A stretch of 64,000 nt of DNA from Geofilum rhodophaeum. GTDB taxonomy: Bacteria; Bacteroidota; Bacteroidia; Bacteroidales; Marinilabiliaceae. Both the position numbers and the translations under genes were made by a program. A model generated the notes under the pieces. The model searched no databases. It worked only from the letters and a program-made list of their open reading frames with translations, and was not told the origin of the DNA. The stretch spans positions 108,654 through 172,653 of the forward strand of contig NZ_MWUJ01000009.1 of the NCBI RefSeq assembly GCF_002210225.1. Reading direction: 5' to 3'. This document shows positions 1-8,665 of this stretch, one piece after another; the first letter of the stretch is position 1, and each line of letters starts with the position of its first letter.

Positions 1-1790
1 TTGAACTGGTCAAAAATTTCGCAGCGGGGCTCCTCGCTCTGGGCATTGAAAAGGGCGATCGCATTTCCCTGCTTTCTGAAGGACGGCGAGATTGGTTACT
101 GGCCGAATTGTCGGTACTCTACTCCGGCGCCATCAATGTCCCCCTTTCCGTCAAACTGGAAGAAGCCAACGACCTGATTTTCCGCATCAGTCACAGCGAA
201 AGTCGGCTGGTCATCGTCTCCGGTTTCCAGGTGGAAAAAATTCGCAAGATACGTGCACAACTGCCCAAGGTGGAGACCGTAGTCGTTTTAGACCCCATGG
301 AAGCCTTGGAGGAAGGAGAAATCACCTGGGCCGACCTGCAACGAAAAGGGCAGGATTTTGTAAAGGAAAGAAAGGACGATTTGGACGCCAGGAGGCAAAG
401 CGTTCAGGACGGGGATGTTGCCAACATTTCCTACACATCAGGGACCACAGCCGATCCCAAAGGCATTATGCTGTCGCACCGCAATTACACCGCCAATGTT
501 GAACAGGCCTTTAGTTTCATCGACATTCCCGCCCACTTTCGCACCCTGGTGGTACTGCCCTGGGACCATGCCTTTGCCCACACCGCAGCCCTTTATGCCT
601 TTATGTACCGTGGTGCTTCCGTGGCCGCTGTGCAAGCCGGTAAAACGGCCAACGAAACCCTCAAAAACTTTTCGAACAACATTCAGGAGATTCAGCCCCA
701 TGTACTGATGAGCGTACCGGCCCTGGCTAAAAACTTTAAAAAGAACATCGAAAAAGGGGTACAGGCTAAAGGAAAAATCGCCTGGCTCCTCTTCCGCCTG
801 GCAATAGCCCATGCCTATTGGTACAACGGAACCGGCAACAACAAAGGGAAAGGACTGCGGCGACTGACCCACCCCATCGGTCGCCTGTTCGATAAAATTC
901 TTTTTTCCAATGTGCGTTTAAAGCTGGGCGGCAATCTGCAGTTTTTCATTGGCGGAGGAGCCCTGCTGGACATTGAATTGCAGAAGTTCTTCTATGCCCT
1001 GGGCATTCCGATGTATCAGGGCTATGGCCTCAGCGAAGCGGCACCCATTATTTCGGCCAACACCCCCGACTACCACAAAATGGGCTCCTCTGGTAAGGTA
1101 GTGCAGCAACTCGACATCCGCATCTGCGACGAAAACGGCCAGAATTTGCCCCAGGGACAATCCGGCGAAATTGTAGTCAAAGGCGAAAATGTTATGCTGG
1201 GCTACTGGAAAAATGAAAAAGCCACCGCAGAAACCATCAAGGACGGCTGGCTGTTTACCGGCGATCTGGGCTATCTCGATGCAGAGAATTACCTATATGT
1301 ACTTGGGCGTTTCAAAAGCCTTTTGATTTCGCACGACGGAGAAAAATACAGTCCCGAAGGCATAGAGGAAGCGCTTACCGACCACTGTCCCCTCATCGAC
1401 CAGGTAATTTTATACAACAACCAGAGTCCCTATACCGTGGGCATTGTAGTACCATCGGCCGATGCGATAAAGAAAATTCTGGACAAGAACGCTGTAAGCA
1501 ATCCGGAAGAAAAGTCAGAAATTGTGTTGCGCGAATTGCAAAAAGAACTGGCTCAGTTTAAAAAAGGGGGACACTTACAGGATTTGTTTCCGCAACGCTG
1601 GCTGCCGACCACTGTGGTGGTAGCTTCAGAACCCTTTACAGAAGCCAATCATATGGTCAACAGCACCATGAAGATTGTACGGCGTAAAGTCGAAGAAGTC
1701 TATGCAAAAGAGCTGGAACAACTCTTCACGCCAGGCGGAAAAGACCTGCAAAACCCACTGAATCGGGCCAATATTCAAAATTATTTTTAA
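1..1790 (+). CDS. AMP-forming long-chain acyl-CoA synthetase, 5' end missing
   Basis: Activates fatty acids to acyl-CoA through an acyl-adenylate, on the inner face of the membrane. The reading frame is open from base 3, so the gene begins outside the window; an internal ATG at 108 is not the start. The adenylate-forming signature YTSGTT is encoded near 428-445. Further on come the YQGYGLSEAAP region and the GWLFTGDLGYLD motif, followed by the C-terminal lid domain. Length and motifs match the FadD/FAA1 branch of the ANL superfamily. The C-terminus is complete, ending in a TAA at 1788. It stands apart from the next gene by 140 bp. A second acyl-CoA ligase at 58657-60297 belongs to a different subgroup. 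Chain-length preference cannot be told from sequence. Confidence 0.9.
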   Translation, partial: ELVKNFAAGLLALGIEKGDRISLLSEGRRDWLLAELSVLYSGAINVPLSVKLEEANDLIFRISHSESRLVIVSGFQVEKIRKIRAQLPKVETVVVLDPMEALEEGEITWADLQRKGQDFVKERKDDLDARRQSVQDGDVANISYTSGTTADPKGIMLSHRNYTANVEQAFSFIDIPAHFRTLVVLPWDHAFAHTAALYAFMYRGASVAAVQAGKTANETLKNFSNNIQEIQPHVLMSVPALAKNFKKNIEKGVQAKGKIAWLLFRLAIAHAYWYNGTGNNKGKGLRRLTHPIGRLFDKILFSNVRLKLGGNLQFFIGGGALLDIELQKFFYALGIPMYQGYGLSEAAPIISANTPDYHKMGSSGKVVQQLDIRICDENGQNLPQGQSGEIVVKGENVMLGYWKNEKATAETIKDGWLFTGDLGYLDAENYLYVLGRFKSLLISHDGEKYSPEGIEEALTDHCPLIDQVILYNNQSPYTVGIVVPSADAIKKILDKNAVSNPEEKSEIVLRELQKELAQFKKGGHLQDLFPQRWLPTTVVVASEPFTEANHMVNSTMKIVRRKVEEVYAKELEQLFTPGGKDLQNPLNRANIQNYF

Positions 1791-1930
1791 TAGAACGTCA
1801 ATCGCAGCTGGCGAAACGAAACAAAAACGTAAAAATTTCGTCTTAAAGAAAACGACAAACTTTTGATTTTATTAAAGTTTTCACCATTTTTACAGCAAAT
1901 TTTGCGGACACTAATACCTGAAAATCCCGG

Positions 1931-2794
1931 ATGTGCACATTTTATAAAAAAGCGACACTCCTAACTGTAGCCTTGATGCTGCTGGGCTTAAGCGTGGCCG
2001 AAGCTCAGCTTCGACGCTCCTTTGCCCGTCGCGGCTTCGATATTTGGGATGGTATGACCATTACCCCAAAAGCAGGCGTCAACTTGTTTTATGGTGACCT
2101 GGTCGACGAATCCCGCACCAGCTATTCGGCAGGACTGCTGATCGATCGGGAGATGACCCGGACGCTTTCTCTGCGGGTGAATGTCACGGCAGGACAAATG
2201 AAGGGCGAACAAATGAATCCGGTTTATGACCTACCCTACGCCAGCTTCACCAACTTTTACACCGACATCAGTCTTGGGGGCAGTTATCGTCCATTGAACC
2301 ACCTGCTTGGCTATTTCAGGGAACGGACCTTCCAGCCCTATATTACCGGACAAGTCGGATTGGTCTATTTCAGTGCCCAGGAAACCTGGGGACCTGCCAG
2401 CGAACTCGTAACGCCAGGAGCCGTCGACGGAGAAATCTGGCGCCAACCCAGTGGCATTGCCCCCCTGGTTTCAGGCGGAGGCGGTTTCTCCTTTTGGGTA
2501 AGTCCCACCATCAGTGTAAATGCAGAGTTCACCGGTTTTTTTCCATTTAGCGACAAACTTGACGGACACGATGTATGGTACAGCGCATGGCCGGAAGGCG
2601 TGGAATATGAAACAGACCCTCTGGATGTCTACTACACGGCAACCTTGGGTCTCAGCATCTTGATTTCCGACAGCCCCTTCCGAAACGACCCGCGTTTCAA
2701 CCGCAGGAGCTACACCAAAACCAGACGCTTCTATCAGCCTAAGAATACTGGTCCACGCAGAACCGGCACACGTCGCCGTTTCTTATTCTTCTAG
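1931..2794 (+). CDS. Secreted outer-membrane beta-barrel protein, function unknown
   Basis: A 287-aa protein with a clear signal peptide (Lys-rich N-terminus, hydrophobic residues about 9-22, cleavage after AEA). The mature part has alternating hydrophobic/aromatic strands and Gly-rich turns such as GGGGFSFWV, as expected of a small outer-membrane barrel, and ends in a basic Arg/Lys-rich tail finishing in FLFF. The tail after the last strand (about residues 262-283) is unusually rich in Arg and Thr. I do not recognise a named family; the general pattern resembles Bacteroidota PorT/OmpW-sized barrels. The gene is monocistronic, with a strong terminator 78 bp after the stop. The upstream 140 bp are AT-rich with no clean TAnnTTTG box. 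Confidence 0.75.
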   Translation: MCTFYKKATLLTVALMLLGLSVAEAQLRRSFARRGFDIWDGMTITPKAGVNLFYGDLVDESRTSYSAGLLIDREMTRTLSLRVNVTAGQMKGEQMNPVYDLPYASFTNFYTDISLGGSYRPLNHLLGYFRERTFQPYITGQVGLVYFSAQETWGPASELVTPGAVDGEIWRQPSGIAPLVSGGGGFSFWVSPTISVNAEFTGFFPFSDKLDGHDVWYSAWPEGVEYETDPLDVYYTATLGLSILISDSPFRNDPRFNRRSYTKTRRFYQPKNTGPRRTGTRRRFLFF

Positions 2795-2871
2795 AAAACA
2801 CAAACGGTCCTAAGCTGCATTATTCATAAATTATCTATTACAACAACGTATGAATAAAGCAGGCTAAATAT

Positions 2872-2907
2872 AAAGAGGGTGTCTCTGATTTTTGAGACAC
2901 CCTCTTT
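2872..2907. terminator. Strong intrinsic terminator, probably bidirectional
   Basis: A perfect 14-bp stem (2872-2885 with 2894-2907, core AGAGGGTGTCTC) around an 8-nt loop. The outer A/T bases give a U-run in both directions. It sits between the convergent barrel-protein gene and uvrB and can serve both. Confidence 0.85.
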
Positions 2908-2952
2908 GTTTATCAAGTCAGCCGACCGTACCTGCTTTCAGGCGAATGCAGG

Positions 2953-4974
2953 CTATTGCTGCATCGTCTTCTCTTTCAACAAATCCTGCAGGCGCAACAT
3001 CTCATCACGATATTGCGCAGCAGAAACAAAATCCAAATCTTTTGCCGCCTTCTCCATAGCCTTCTTCGCAGCTTCAGCGGCTTTTTCCAGACCCTTTACC
3101 CCCATGTTGGCAACAACAGGATCCGCAGCGATATCCAGATTTTCCGGTTCAATATAAGCTTTCGGTTCTGCCAGCTGTTTCTGACCCGGAATAATGGCTC
3201 CTTTCTTACGAACTACTTGACGTGGAACAATACCGTGCTCCTCGTTGTAACGCAGTTGCTTCTCCCTACGATACAAAGTCGCATCTATGGTTTCTTTCAT
3301 CGATCGGGTAATGGTATCGGCATACATGATGACCCTCCCATTTAAGTTTCGGGCAGCCCTTCCGGCGGTCTGCGTAAGCGAACGCGCCGAACGCAAAAAA
3401 CCTTCCTTGTCGGCATCCAGAATAGCCACCAGGGAGACTTCCGGCAAATCCAGTCCCTCCCGAAGCAGGTTCACCCCCACCAATACATCAAAAGCTCCCT
3501 CGCGCAAGCCCTCCATAATCTTAACCCTTTCTAAGGTATCCACATCGGAATGAATGTATTCACACCGAACACCCATCCTGTTCAAATAGCTGGTCAACTC
3601 CTCCGCCATACGCTTGGTCAGGGTCGTCACCAAAACCCGTTCCTCCTTCTCTGCACGCAAATGAATTTCTGCCAGCAAGTCGTCTATCTGGTTGAGACTG
3701 GGGCGCACTTCAATTTCCGGATCGGGAAGACCGGTGGGACGAATCACCTGTTCCACAATAACTCCCTCACTTTTGGCCATTTCATAATCGGCCGGCGTAG
3801 CACTGATGTAAATGGCCCGCTGTGCCAGGGTCTCAAACTCCTCAAATTTTAGAGGCCGGTTGTCCAGGGCCGAAGGCAACCTAAAACCGTACTCCACCAG
3901 ATTTTGTTTGCGACTGAAATCGCCCCCGTACATGGCCCTGATTTGAGGAATGGTAACGTGACTCTCATCAATCACCGCAATAAAATCATCGGGAAAATAA
4001 TCCAGCAAACAGAAGGGGCGTGTCCCCGGGAGGCGACCGTCGAAGTAACGACTGTAATTCTCAATACCGGGACAGTGCCCCAGCTCCCTTATCATCTCCA
4101 GGTCATAATTCACCCGCTCCTCAAGGCGTTTGGCTTCCAGGCTCTTGCCTTCAGAGCGCATCCATTCTAAATGCAACACCAAGTCATCCTGAATGTGATG
4201 AATGGCCTCATGGATGCGTTCCTTCGTCGTCACAAAAATATTGGCGGGATAAATAAGCAGTTCCTCAAAAATTTCCAGGCGGATGTTGTTCACCGGATCA
4301 AAAGTTTCAATCCGCTCCACCTCCTCGCCCCAAAAAATGATGCGACAAGCATGATCGGCGTAGGCCAGATAAACATCCACCGTATCGCCCTTCACCCGAA
4401 AATGTCCCCGGTTAAACTCCACCTCATTGCGTGAGTACAAACTGTCCACCAGTTTGCGCAAAAATTGATTACGTCCAAGCGGTTCACCCACCTTCACCTT
4501 AATAACATTGGAATGGAAATCCTCCGGATTGCCAATACCATACAAACAGGAAACAGAAGAGACGACAATGACATCGCGCCTGCCCGACAACAAGGCCGAA
4601 GTGGCGCTCAGGCGCAACTTCTCAATCTCATCGTTGATGGCCAGGTCCTTCTCAATATAAGTGTCGGTAACGGGCAAATAAGCCTCCGGCTGATAATAGT
4701 CGTAGTACGATACAAAATATTCCACCGCGTTGTTTGGGAAAAACTGACGAAATTCACCGTACAACTGAGCAGCAAGGGTCTTGTTGTGACTCAGCACCAG
4801 TACAGGGCGATCGAGCTGCGCAATAACGTTGGCCACCGTAAAGGTCTTTCCCGATCCCGTTACGCCCAGGAGTGTCTGATAATTGCTGCCCGCATGAAAA
4901 CCCTCTACCAACTGTCGGATGGCTTCGGGTTGATCGCCCGTGGGTTGAAAATCTGAAACCAATTCAAAGGCCAT
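2953..4974 (-). CDS. uvrB: UvrABC excinuclease subunit B
   Basis: DNA-damage recognition and helicase-like subunit of nucleotide excision repair; it receives damaged DNA from UvrA and positions UvrC. The 673-aa product starts MAFELVSDFQPTGDQPEA and has Walker A GVTGSGKTFTVAN near residue 35, the YYDYYQPEAY beta-hairpin region near 90-100, the helicase motifs including DEGFLRS-type motif V/VI sequence (DADKEGFLRS, QTAGRAARN), and the C-terminal UVR domain (EKAAKDLDFVSAAQYRDEM) that binds UvrC. I place the start at the ATG at 4974; a TTG two codons upstream at 4980 is less likely. It lies 7 bp after the dapF stop, so the two are surely cotranscribed. The terminator at 2872-2907 follows. Confidence 0.98.
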   Translation of the reverse strand: MAFELVSDFQPTGDQPEAIRQLVEGFHAGSNYQTLLGVTGSGKTFTVANVIAQLDRPVLVLSHNKTLAAQLYGEFRQFFPNNAVEYFVSYYDYYQPEAYLPVTDTYIEKDLAINDEIEKLRLSATSALLSGRRDVIVVSSVSCLYGIGNPEDFHSNVIKVKVGEPLGRNQFLRKLVDSLYSRNEVEFNRGHFRVKGDTVDVYLAYADHACRIIFWGEEVERIETFDPVNNIRLEIFEELLIYPANIFVTTKERIHEAIHHIQDDLVLHLEWMRSEGKSLEAKRLEERVNYDLEMIRELGHCPGIENYSRYFDGRLPGTRPFCLLDYFPDDFIAVIDESHVTIPQIRAMYGGDFSRKQNLVEYGFRLPSALDNRPLKFEEFETLAQRAIYISATPADYEMAKSEGVIVEQVIRPTGLPDPEIEVRPSLNQIDDLLAEIHLRAEKEERVLVTTLTKRMAEELTSYLNRMGVRCEYIHSDVDTLERVKIMEGLREGAFDVLVGVNLLREGLDLPEVSLVAILDADKEGFLRSARSLTQTAGRAARNLNGRVIMYADTITRSMKETIDATLYRREKQLRYNEEHGIVPRQVVRKKGAIIPGQKQLAEPKAYIEPENLDIAADPVVANMGVKGLEKAAEAAKKAMEKAAKDLDFVSAAQYRDEMLRLQDLLKEKTMQQ

Positions 4975-4981
4975 AAGCAAA

Positions 4982-5788
4982 TTATTTTAATAAGAAATTG
5001 GCATCCAGACTGCCACGGAACACAAATCGAGCAGGCCCCTCCAACCAAATATCGGAATACCTGCCTTTAGCCGGAGAAACAAAGCTGACCTGGAGCTCTC
5101 CGCCCTGTACAGTCACCCGATAAGCCGAAGTTTCTCCATGTAAGAAATGGTCGCTCAACACAGCAGCCACGCAGCCTGTACCACACGACCAGGTTTCATC
5201 TTCTACCCCACGTTCATAAGTTCGCACCTGCAGAAATCCAGGCGTTTTGCGCCCCACAAAATTAACGTTACAGCCGCCCTTTCCATAAGCCGGATCATTT
5301 CTTAAGGCACGTCCAAGCCCAGGCACATCCACCTGATCGGGTTGCGCACAGAAACGAACCAAATGCGGGGATCCGGTATTCAGGAAACAATCCCCATCCA
5401 TCTCTTTAATCTCGTGCACATCCACCATTTTCAATCGGATGGCTCCCGGGGCATATACCGCCTCGTGCAAACCGTCAATAGCCTCAAAAGAAAAAGACTT
5501 ACCCGCCTCCACCAAACCCAAATCGAAGGCAAAGGCAACCATGCAACGACCTCCATTGCCACACATGGTACTCTCGCGGCCATCGCTGTTGAAATAGCGC
5601 ATCGAAAACCGCTGTTTTTCCGAATCCTCCAGCAACATTAGGCCATCTGCCCCCACTCCAAAGCGCCGGTGACACAGTGCCCTTATCAGCGCCTCGTCAC
5701 CAGCCGGAAAGCCACCCTCCCTGTTATCCACTAAAACAAAATCATTTCCAGTCCCCTGGTATTTGTAAAAAAACAGCTCTTGATTCAT
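4982..5788 (-). CDS. dapF: Diaminopimelate epimerase
   Basis: Converts LL- to meso-diaminopimelate in the lysine and peptidoglycan pathway, in the cytoplasm, without cofactor. The 268-aa product has both catalytic cysteines in their usual settings: Cys76 in TMCGNGGRC and Cys202 in WSCGTGC. The N-terminal YQGTGNDFVLVDN is also typical. An ideal Shine-Dalgarno AGGAGG (complement of 5797-5802) lies 8 nt before the ATG. A TATCTTTG box on the minus strand at 5819-5826 is the likely -7 element. First gene of the dapF-uvrB operon. Confidence 0.97.
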   Translation of the reverse strand: MNQELFFYKYQGTGNDFVLVDNREGGFPAGDEALIRALCHRRFGVGADGLMLLEDSEKQRFSMRYFNSDGRESTMCGNGGRCMVAFAFDLGLVEAGKSFSFEAIDGLHEAVYAPGAIRLKMVDVHEIKEMDGDCFLNTGSPHLVRFCAQPDQVDVPGLGRALRNDPAYGKGGCNVNFVGRKTPGFLQVRTYERGVEDETWSCGTGCVAAVLSDHFLHGETSAYRVTVQGGELQVSFVSPAKGRYSDIWLEGPARFVFRGSLDANFLLK

Positions 5789-5818
5789 ATCTTAAACCTC
5801 CTATAAATGGTACAACGA

Positions 5819-5826
5819 CAAAGATA
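5819..5826 (-). promoter_or_regulatory. -7 box of dapF-uvrB
   Basis: TATCTTTG on the minus strand fits the Bacteroidota TAnnTTTG consensus, about 30 bp before the dapF ATG. No convincing -33 TTTG at 19-21 nt; only weak TTG candidates at shorter spacing. Confidence 0.5.
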
Positions 5827-5946
5827 CGGAAGCCAATCCAAAACAAGAAACAACAGTAAACCAGTATGGAAATTATTGTTTATGTATAAATCGACTGTTT
5901 TGGTCAAACAAATCCCGCCAAAGCCAAAAAAAAAGTGATCTTTGAA

Positions 5947-5977
5947 TTGACAAGTGAACATGGCCGTACTATCTTCA
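5947..5977 (+). promoter_or_regulatory. Promoter of candidate small RNA
   Basis: TTG (5947-5949), 20-nt spacer, then TATCTTCA (5970-5977), a two-mismatch version of TAnnTTTG. It would start transcription near 5984, just before a terminator-like hairpin. Confidence 0.35.
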
Positions 5978-5983
5978 CACAAA

Positions 5984-6063
5984 CAAATAAGGCCCCCTGT
6001 TATTTTCTTTTCGGTTTTGGTTAAGGGTTAGGGTTTCCGGAAAGAGCTGCAGGGGGCTTTTTT
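5984..6063 (+). ncRNA. Candidate small RNA ending in a GC-rich terminator
   Basis: A possible transcript of about 80 nt. Its 5' part GCCCCCTG (5992-5999) pairs with CAGGGGGC (6050-6057), directly followed by six T. The 50-nt loop contains a pyrimidine-rich stretch and the motif GGTTAAGGGTTAGGG. Such closing of the 5' and 3' ends is seen in stable regulatory RNAs, but no known family is recognised. It could also be a terminator or attenuator in a long leader of the HtrA gene 140 bp downstream. Confidence 0.35.
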
Positions 6064-6205
6064 GTGCCCTAAACAAACGCTCCACCTGCTTGTTTCTTTA
6101 TCAACAGGTCCCATTCAGGCCAACACCCCCGTTAAATACTGTTAATCTACATTGCAAGGCACACAATTTGATTGCTTATAAGGCAAACCTTTAAAACAAA
6201 TTGTT

Positions 6206-7675
6206 ATGAACGCAAAACAACTTTTCAGCACCTTTGCCATTGCCATTATAAGTGCTTTTGTGGGCGTAATGACCTACTCATTGGTAAAACAGCCCGATGT
6301 TATAAAAGAACAAGTTCCCGTACAGGTCGAACATGCTGCACGCTACGCCTCTTTACCGGCGGAACCACAGGGCGGTTATCCCGACCTGACCTTTTCGGCC
6401 GAAAAATCGGTCCACGCCGTGGTACACGTAACCACCAAGGCCACCAGTTCGGTCTCCCACCAAATGATGCCCGACCACCCGCTCTTTGAATTCTTTTTTG
6501 GTCCCCGGGGTTTTTACCAGGAACCCCAACAACAGCAGCCCGTAATGGGATCCGGATCCGGCGTAATTCTTTCCAGCGATGGTTTTATCGTAACCAACAA
6601 CCACGTTATTGACAATGCCGATGAAATTGAAGTAACTTTGAACGACAAGCGGACGTTCAAAGCAGTAAAGGTGGGTGCCGATCCCACCACCGACATTGCA
6701 CTGCTAAAAATTGACGCTTCCGACCTTCCCTACCTGCGTTATGGCAACTCTGACGACCTGCGCATAGGGGAATGGGTTCTGGCTGTGGGAAATCCCTTTA
6801 ATCTCAACTCAACCGTTACCGCAGGTATTGTCAGCGCCAAGTCGAGGAGCATACAAATATTGGGACAAATGAGTATCGAAGCCTTCATACAAACCGATGC
6901 GGCCGTAAACCCCGGCAACAGTGGTGGTGCCTTGGTCAACACCCGCGGCGAACTGGTAGGCATCAACACCGCAATTGCTTCCCGTACGGGTTCCTTTAGT
7001 GGCTATTCCTTCGCTGTTCCGGTCAGCATTGTGGAGAAGGTGGTCAACGACCTGATGGAATTCGGAGAAGTTCAAAGGGGCCTCATCGGAGTCAACATAC
7101 GTGAAATGGACAACGAGCTGGCTGCCGAATTGAATATGGATCGTGTAAATGGAGTTTACGTCGCTGAAGTCATTGAAGGTGGTGGTGCAGCAGCGGCCGG
7201 CATACGTGCCCACGACGTCATTGTCTCCATTAACGGCGAAGCGGTAAATACCGTTCCCCAGCTGCAGGAAAAGGTTGGTCGCTTCCGTCCCGGTGACAAC
7301 TTACAAGTAGAGGTAATCCGTGATGGAAAAAGAAAACCTTTTACGGTCACTTTACGTAACATTCACGGCAGTACCGACGTAGTAGTCACTTCAGCCAAGA
7401 TGGCTGCACTGGGAGCTGCGTACGACCAATTGAGCGACAGCGACAAACAACGACTAAGAATTAGAAATGGCCTTAAGGTGAGTAGCGTTGGCAGCGGAAA
7501 ATTCCGTGAGGCAGGAGTCAAGGAAGGCTACATAATTACCCAGGCCAACCGCGTACCTATAAATAGTGAAGAAGATCTTAAAAAAGTAGTAGAAGTGCTC
7601 AACGAAGGACTTTTCCTAACGGGAATATATCCGAATGGTCAGGTGGCGTACTATGCCATAAACCTTCAGGATTGA
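6206..7675 (+). CDS. HtrA/DegP-type periplasmic serine protease
   Basis: Envelope quality-control protease/chaperone that degrades misfolded periplasmic proteins. The 489-aa product has an N-terminal hydrophobic segment (about residues 7-25) for export, then a chymotrypsin-like domain with the full catalytic triad: His133 (NNHVID), Asp163 (TTDIALLK) and Ser239 (NPGNSGGAL). Two PDZ domains follow (about 285-380 and 400-485), the first with a glycine/alanine-rich ligand loop. Length and order match the Do family (DegP/DegQ). It lies immediately upstream of rpoD, but an own rpoD promoter in the 81-bp gap argues for separate control. A stretch of Phe, Pro and Gln (FFFGPRGFYQEPQQQQP) marks the LA loop. 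Confidence 0.93.
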   Translation: MNAKQLFSTFAIAIISAFVGVMTYSLVKQPDVIKEQVPVQVEHAARYASLPAEPQGGYPDLTFSAEKSVHAVVHVTTKATSSVSHQMMPDHPLFEFFFGPRGFYQEPQQQQPVMGSGSGVILSSDGFIVTNNHVIDNADEIEVTLNDKRTFKAVKVGADPTTDIALLKIDASDLPYLRYGNSDDLRIGEWVLAVGNPFNLNSTVTAGIVSAKSRSIQILGQMSIEAFIQTDAAVNPGNSGGALVNTRGELVGINTAIASRTGSFSGYSFAVPVSIVEKVVNDLMEFGEVQRGLIGVNIREMDNELAAELNMDRVNGVYVAEVIEGGGAAAAGIRAHDVIVSINGEAVNTVPQLQEKVGRFRPGDNLQVEVIRDGKRKPFTVTLRNIHGSTDVVVTSAKMAALGAAYDQLSDSDKQRLRIRNGLKVSSVGSGKFREAGVKEGYIITQANRVPINSEEDLKKVVEVLNEGLFLTGIYPNGQVAYYAINLQD

Positions 7676-7704
7676 TTAAAGAACCTTAACAGGCGGGTAT
7701 CGAT

Positions 7705-7736
7705 ATTGCTTTACTGAATAAAATGTAGTAATTTTG
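7705..7736 (+). promoter_or_regulatory. rpoD promoter, Bacteroidota type
   Basis: ATTG (7705-7708), a 20-nt spacer and TAATTTTG (7729-7736), an exact TAnnTTTG. Transcription would start near 7742; a GGAGG Shine-Dalgarno (7748-7752) lies 4 nt before the ATG of rpoD. Confidence 0.7.
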
Positions 7737-7756
7737 CGCCGTATTTTGGAGGAAAC

Positions 7757-8617
7757 ATGAGACAATTAAAAATAACAAAATCCATTACCAATCGCGAAAG
7801 CGCTTCTTTGGATAAGTATCTTCAGGAAATTGGTCGTGAAGAGCTGATATCCGTTGAGGAAGAAGTGGAATTGGCACAACGTATCAAGAAAGGCGACCAG
7901 GCTGCTCTTGAGAAGTTGACCAAGGCCAACCTGCGATTTGTGGTGTCCGTTGCAAAGCAATATCAAAACCAGGGACTCAGTCTGCCCGACCTGATCAACG
8001 AGGGCAACCTGGGCCTGATTAAAGCCGCCGAAAAGTTCGATGAAACACGTGGTTTCAAGTTCATTTCGTATGCGGTTTGGTGGATTCGTCAATCGATACT
8101 GCAAGCCCTGGCCGAGCAGTCCCGCATTGTACGCTTACCCTTAAATCAGGTAGGCTCCCTCAATAAAATCAACAAGGCTTACTCCAAGTTTGAGCAGGAG
8201 CATGAGCGCAAGCCTTCACCTGAAGAACTGGCAGACCAGCTGGAACTGCCCGCCGACAAAGTGGCAGACACGCTGCGTGTGGCCGGAAGGCACATCTCAG
8301 TAGATGCTCCCTTTGTTGAAGGAGAGGACAACAGTCTGCTTGACGTACTGGTCAACAGCGATTCGCCCAATGCGGATAAGACACTGATCAACGAGTCACT
8401 GGCTCGTGAAATAGAGCGTGCTCTGGCCACCCTCACCGAGCGGGAAAGCGACATCATCAAGCTCTTCTTCGGAATTGGTTGTCAGGAAATGACTTTGGAG
8501 GAAATTGGAGAGCGCTTTGGTCTGACCCGTGAGCGGGTGCGTCAAATCAAGGAAAAGGCCATTCGCCGTTTGCGACACACTTCACGCAGTAAACTACTGA
8601 AAACCTATTTGGGGTAA
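7757..8617 (+). CDS. rpoD: Primary sigma factor RpoD (sigma-70 family)
   Basis: Housekeeping sigma subunit of RNA polymerase. The product is only 286 aa, the compact form typical of Bacteroidota, lacking the long region 1.1 of proteobacterial sigma-70. It has region 1.2 ([14 protein letters not shown]), region 2 with [17 protein letters not shown] and the promoter-melting segment [13 protein letters not shown], region 3, and region 4.2 helix-turn-helix ([20 protein letters not shown]) near residues 250-270. This sigma is what reads the TTTG/TAnnTTTG promoters seen through the window. A bidirectional terminator follows. Confidence 0.97.
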   Translation: MRQLKITKSITNRESASLDKYLQEIGREELISVEEEVELAQRIKKGDQAALEKLTKANLRFVVSVAKQYQNQGLSLPDLINEGNLGLIKAAEKFDETRGFKFISYAVWWIRQSILQALAEQSRIVRLPLNQVGSLNKINKAYSKFEQEHERKPSPEELADQLELPADKVADTLRVAGRHISVDAPFVEGEDNSLLDVLVNSDSPNADKTLINESLAREIERALATLTERESDIIKLFFGIGCQEMTLEEIGERFGLTRERVRQIKEKAIRRLRHTSRSKLLKTYLG

Positions 8618-8631
8618 AGACCCGTACAAAT

Positions 8632-8665
8632 AAAAAAGCTGTTTGCGTTGCAAACAGCTTTTTTT
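8632..8665. terminator. Bidirectional terminator between rpoD and a glycosyltransferase
   Basis: Stem GCTGTTTGC (8638-8646) with GCAAACAGC (8650-8658), 3-nt loop, flanked by A6 and T7. The T-run contains the stop codon of the convergent gene. Confidence 0.9.

Larger units (their letters stand above)
5789..6205. other. Intergenic region between dapF and the HtrA protease
   Basis: 417 bp without a credible protein-coding gene. It holds the dapF promoter and RBS at its left end, a candidate small RNA unit at 5947-6063, and about 140 bp of leader before the HtrA gene in which I see no clear TAnnTTTG box. Confidence 0.7.

Noticed and set aside
4975..4980. TTG start for uvrB at 4980
   Set aside because: The ATG at 4974 begins the conserved UvrB N-terminus; the upstream TTG adds only two residues.
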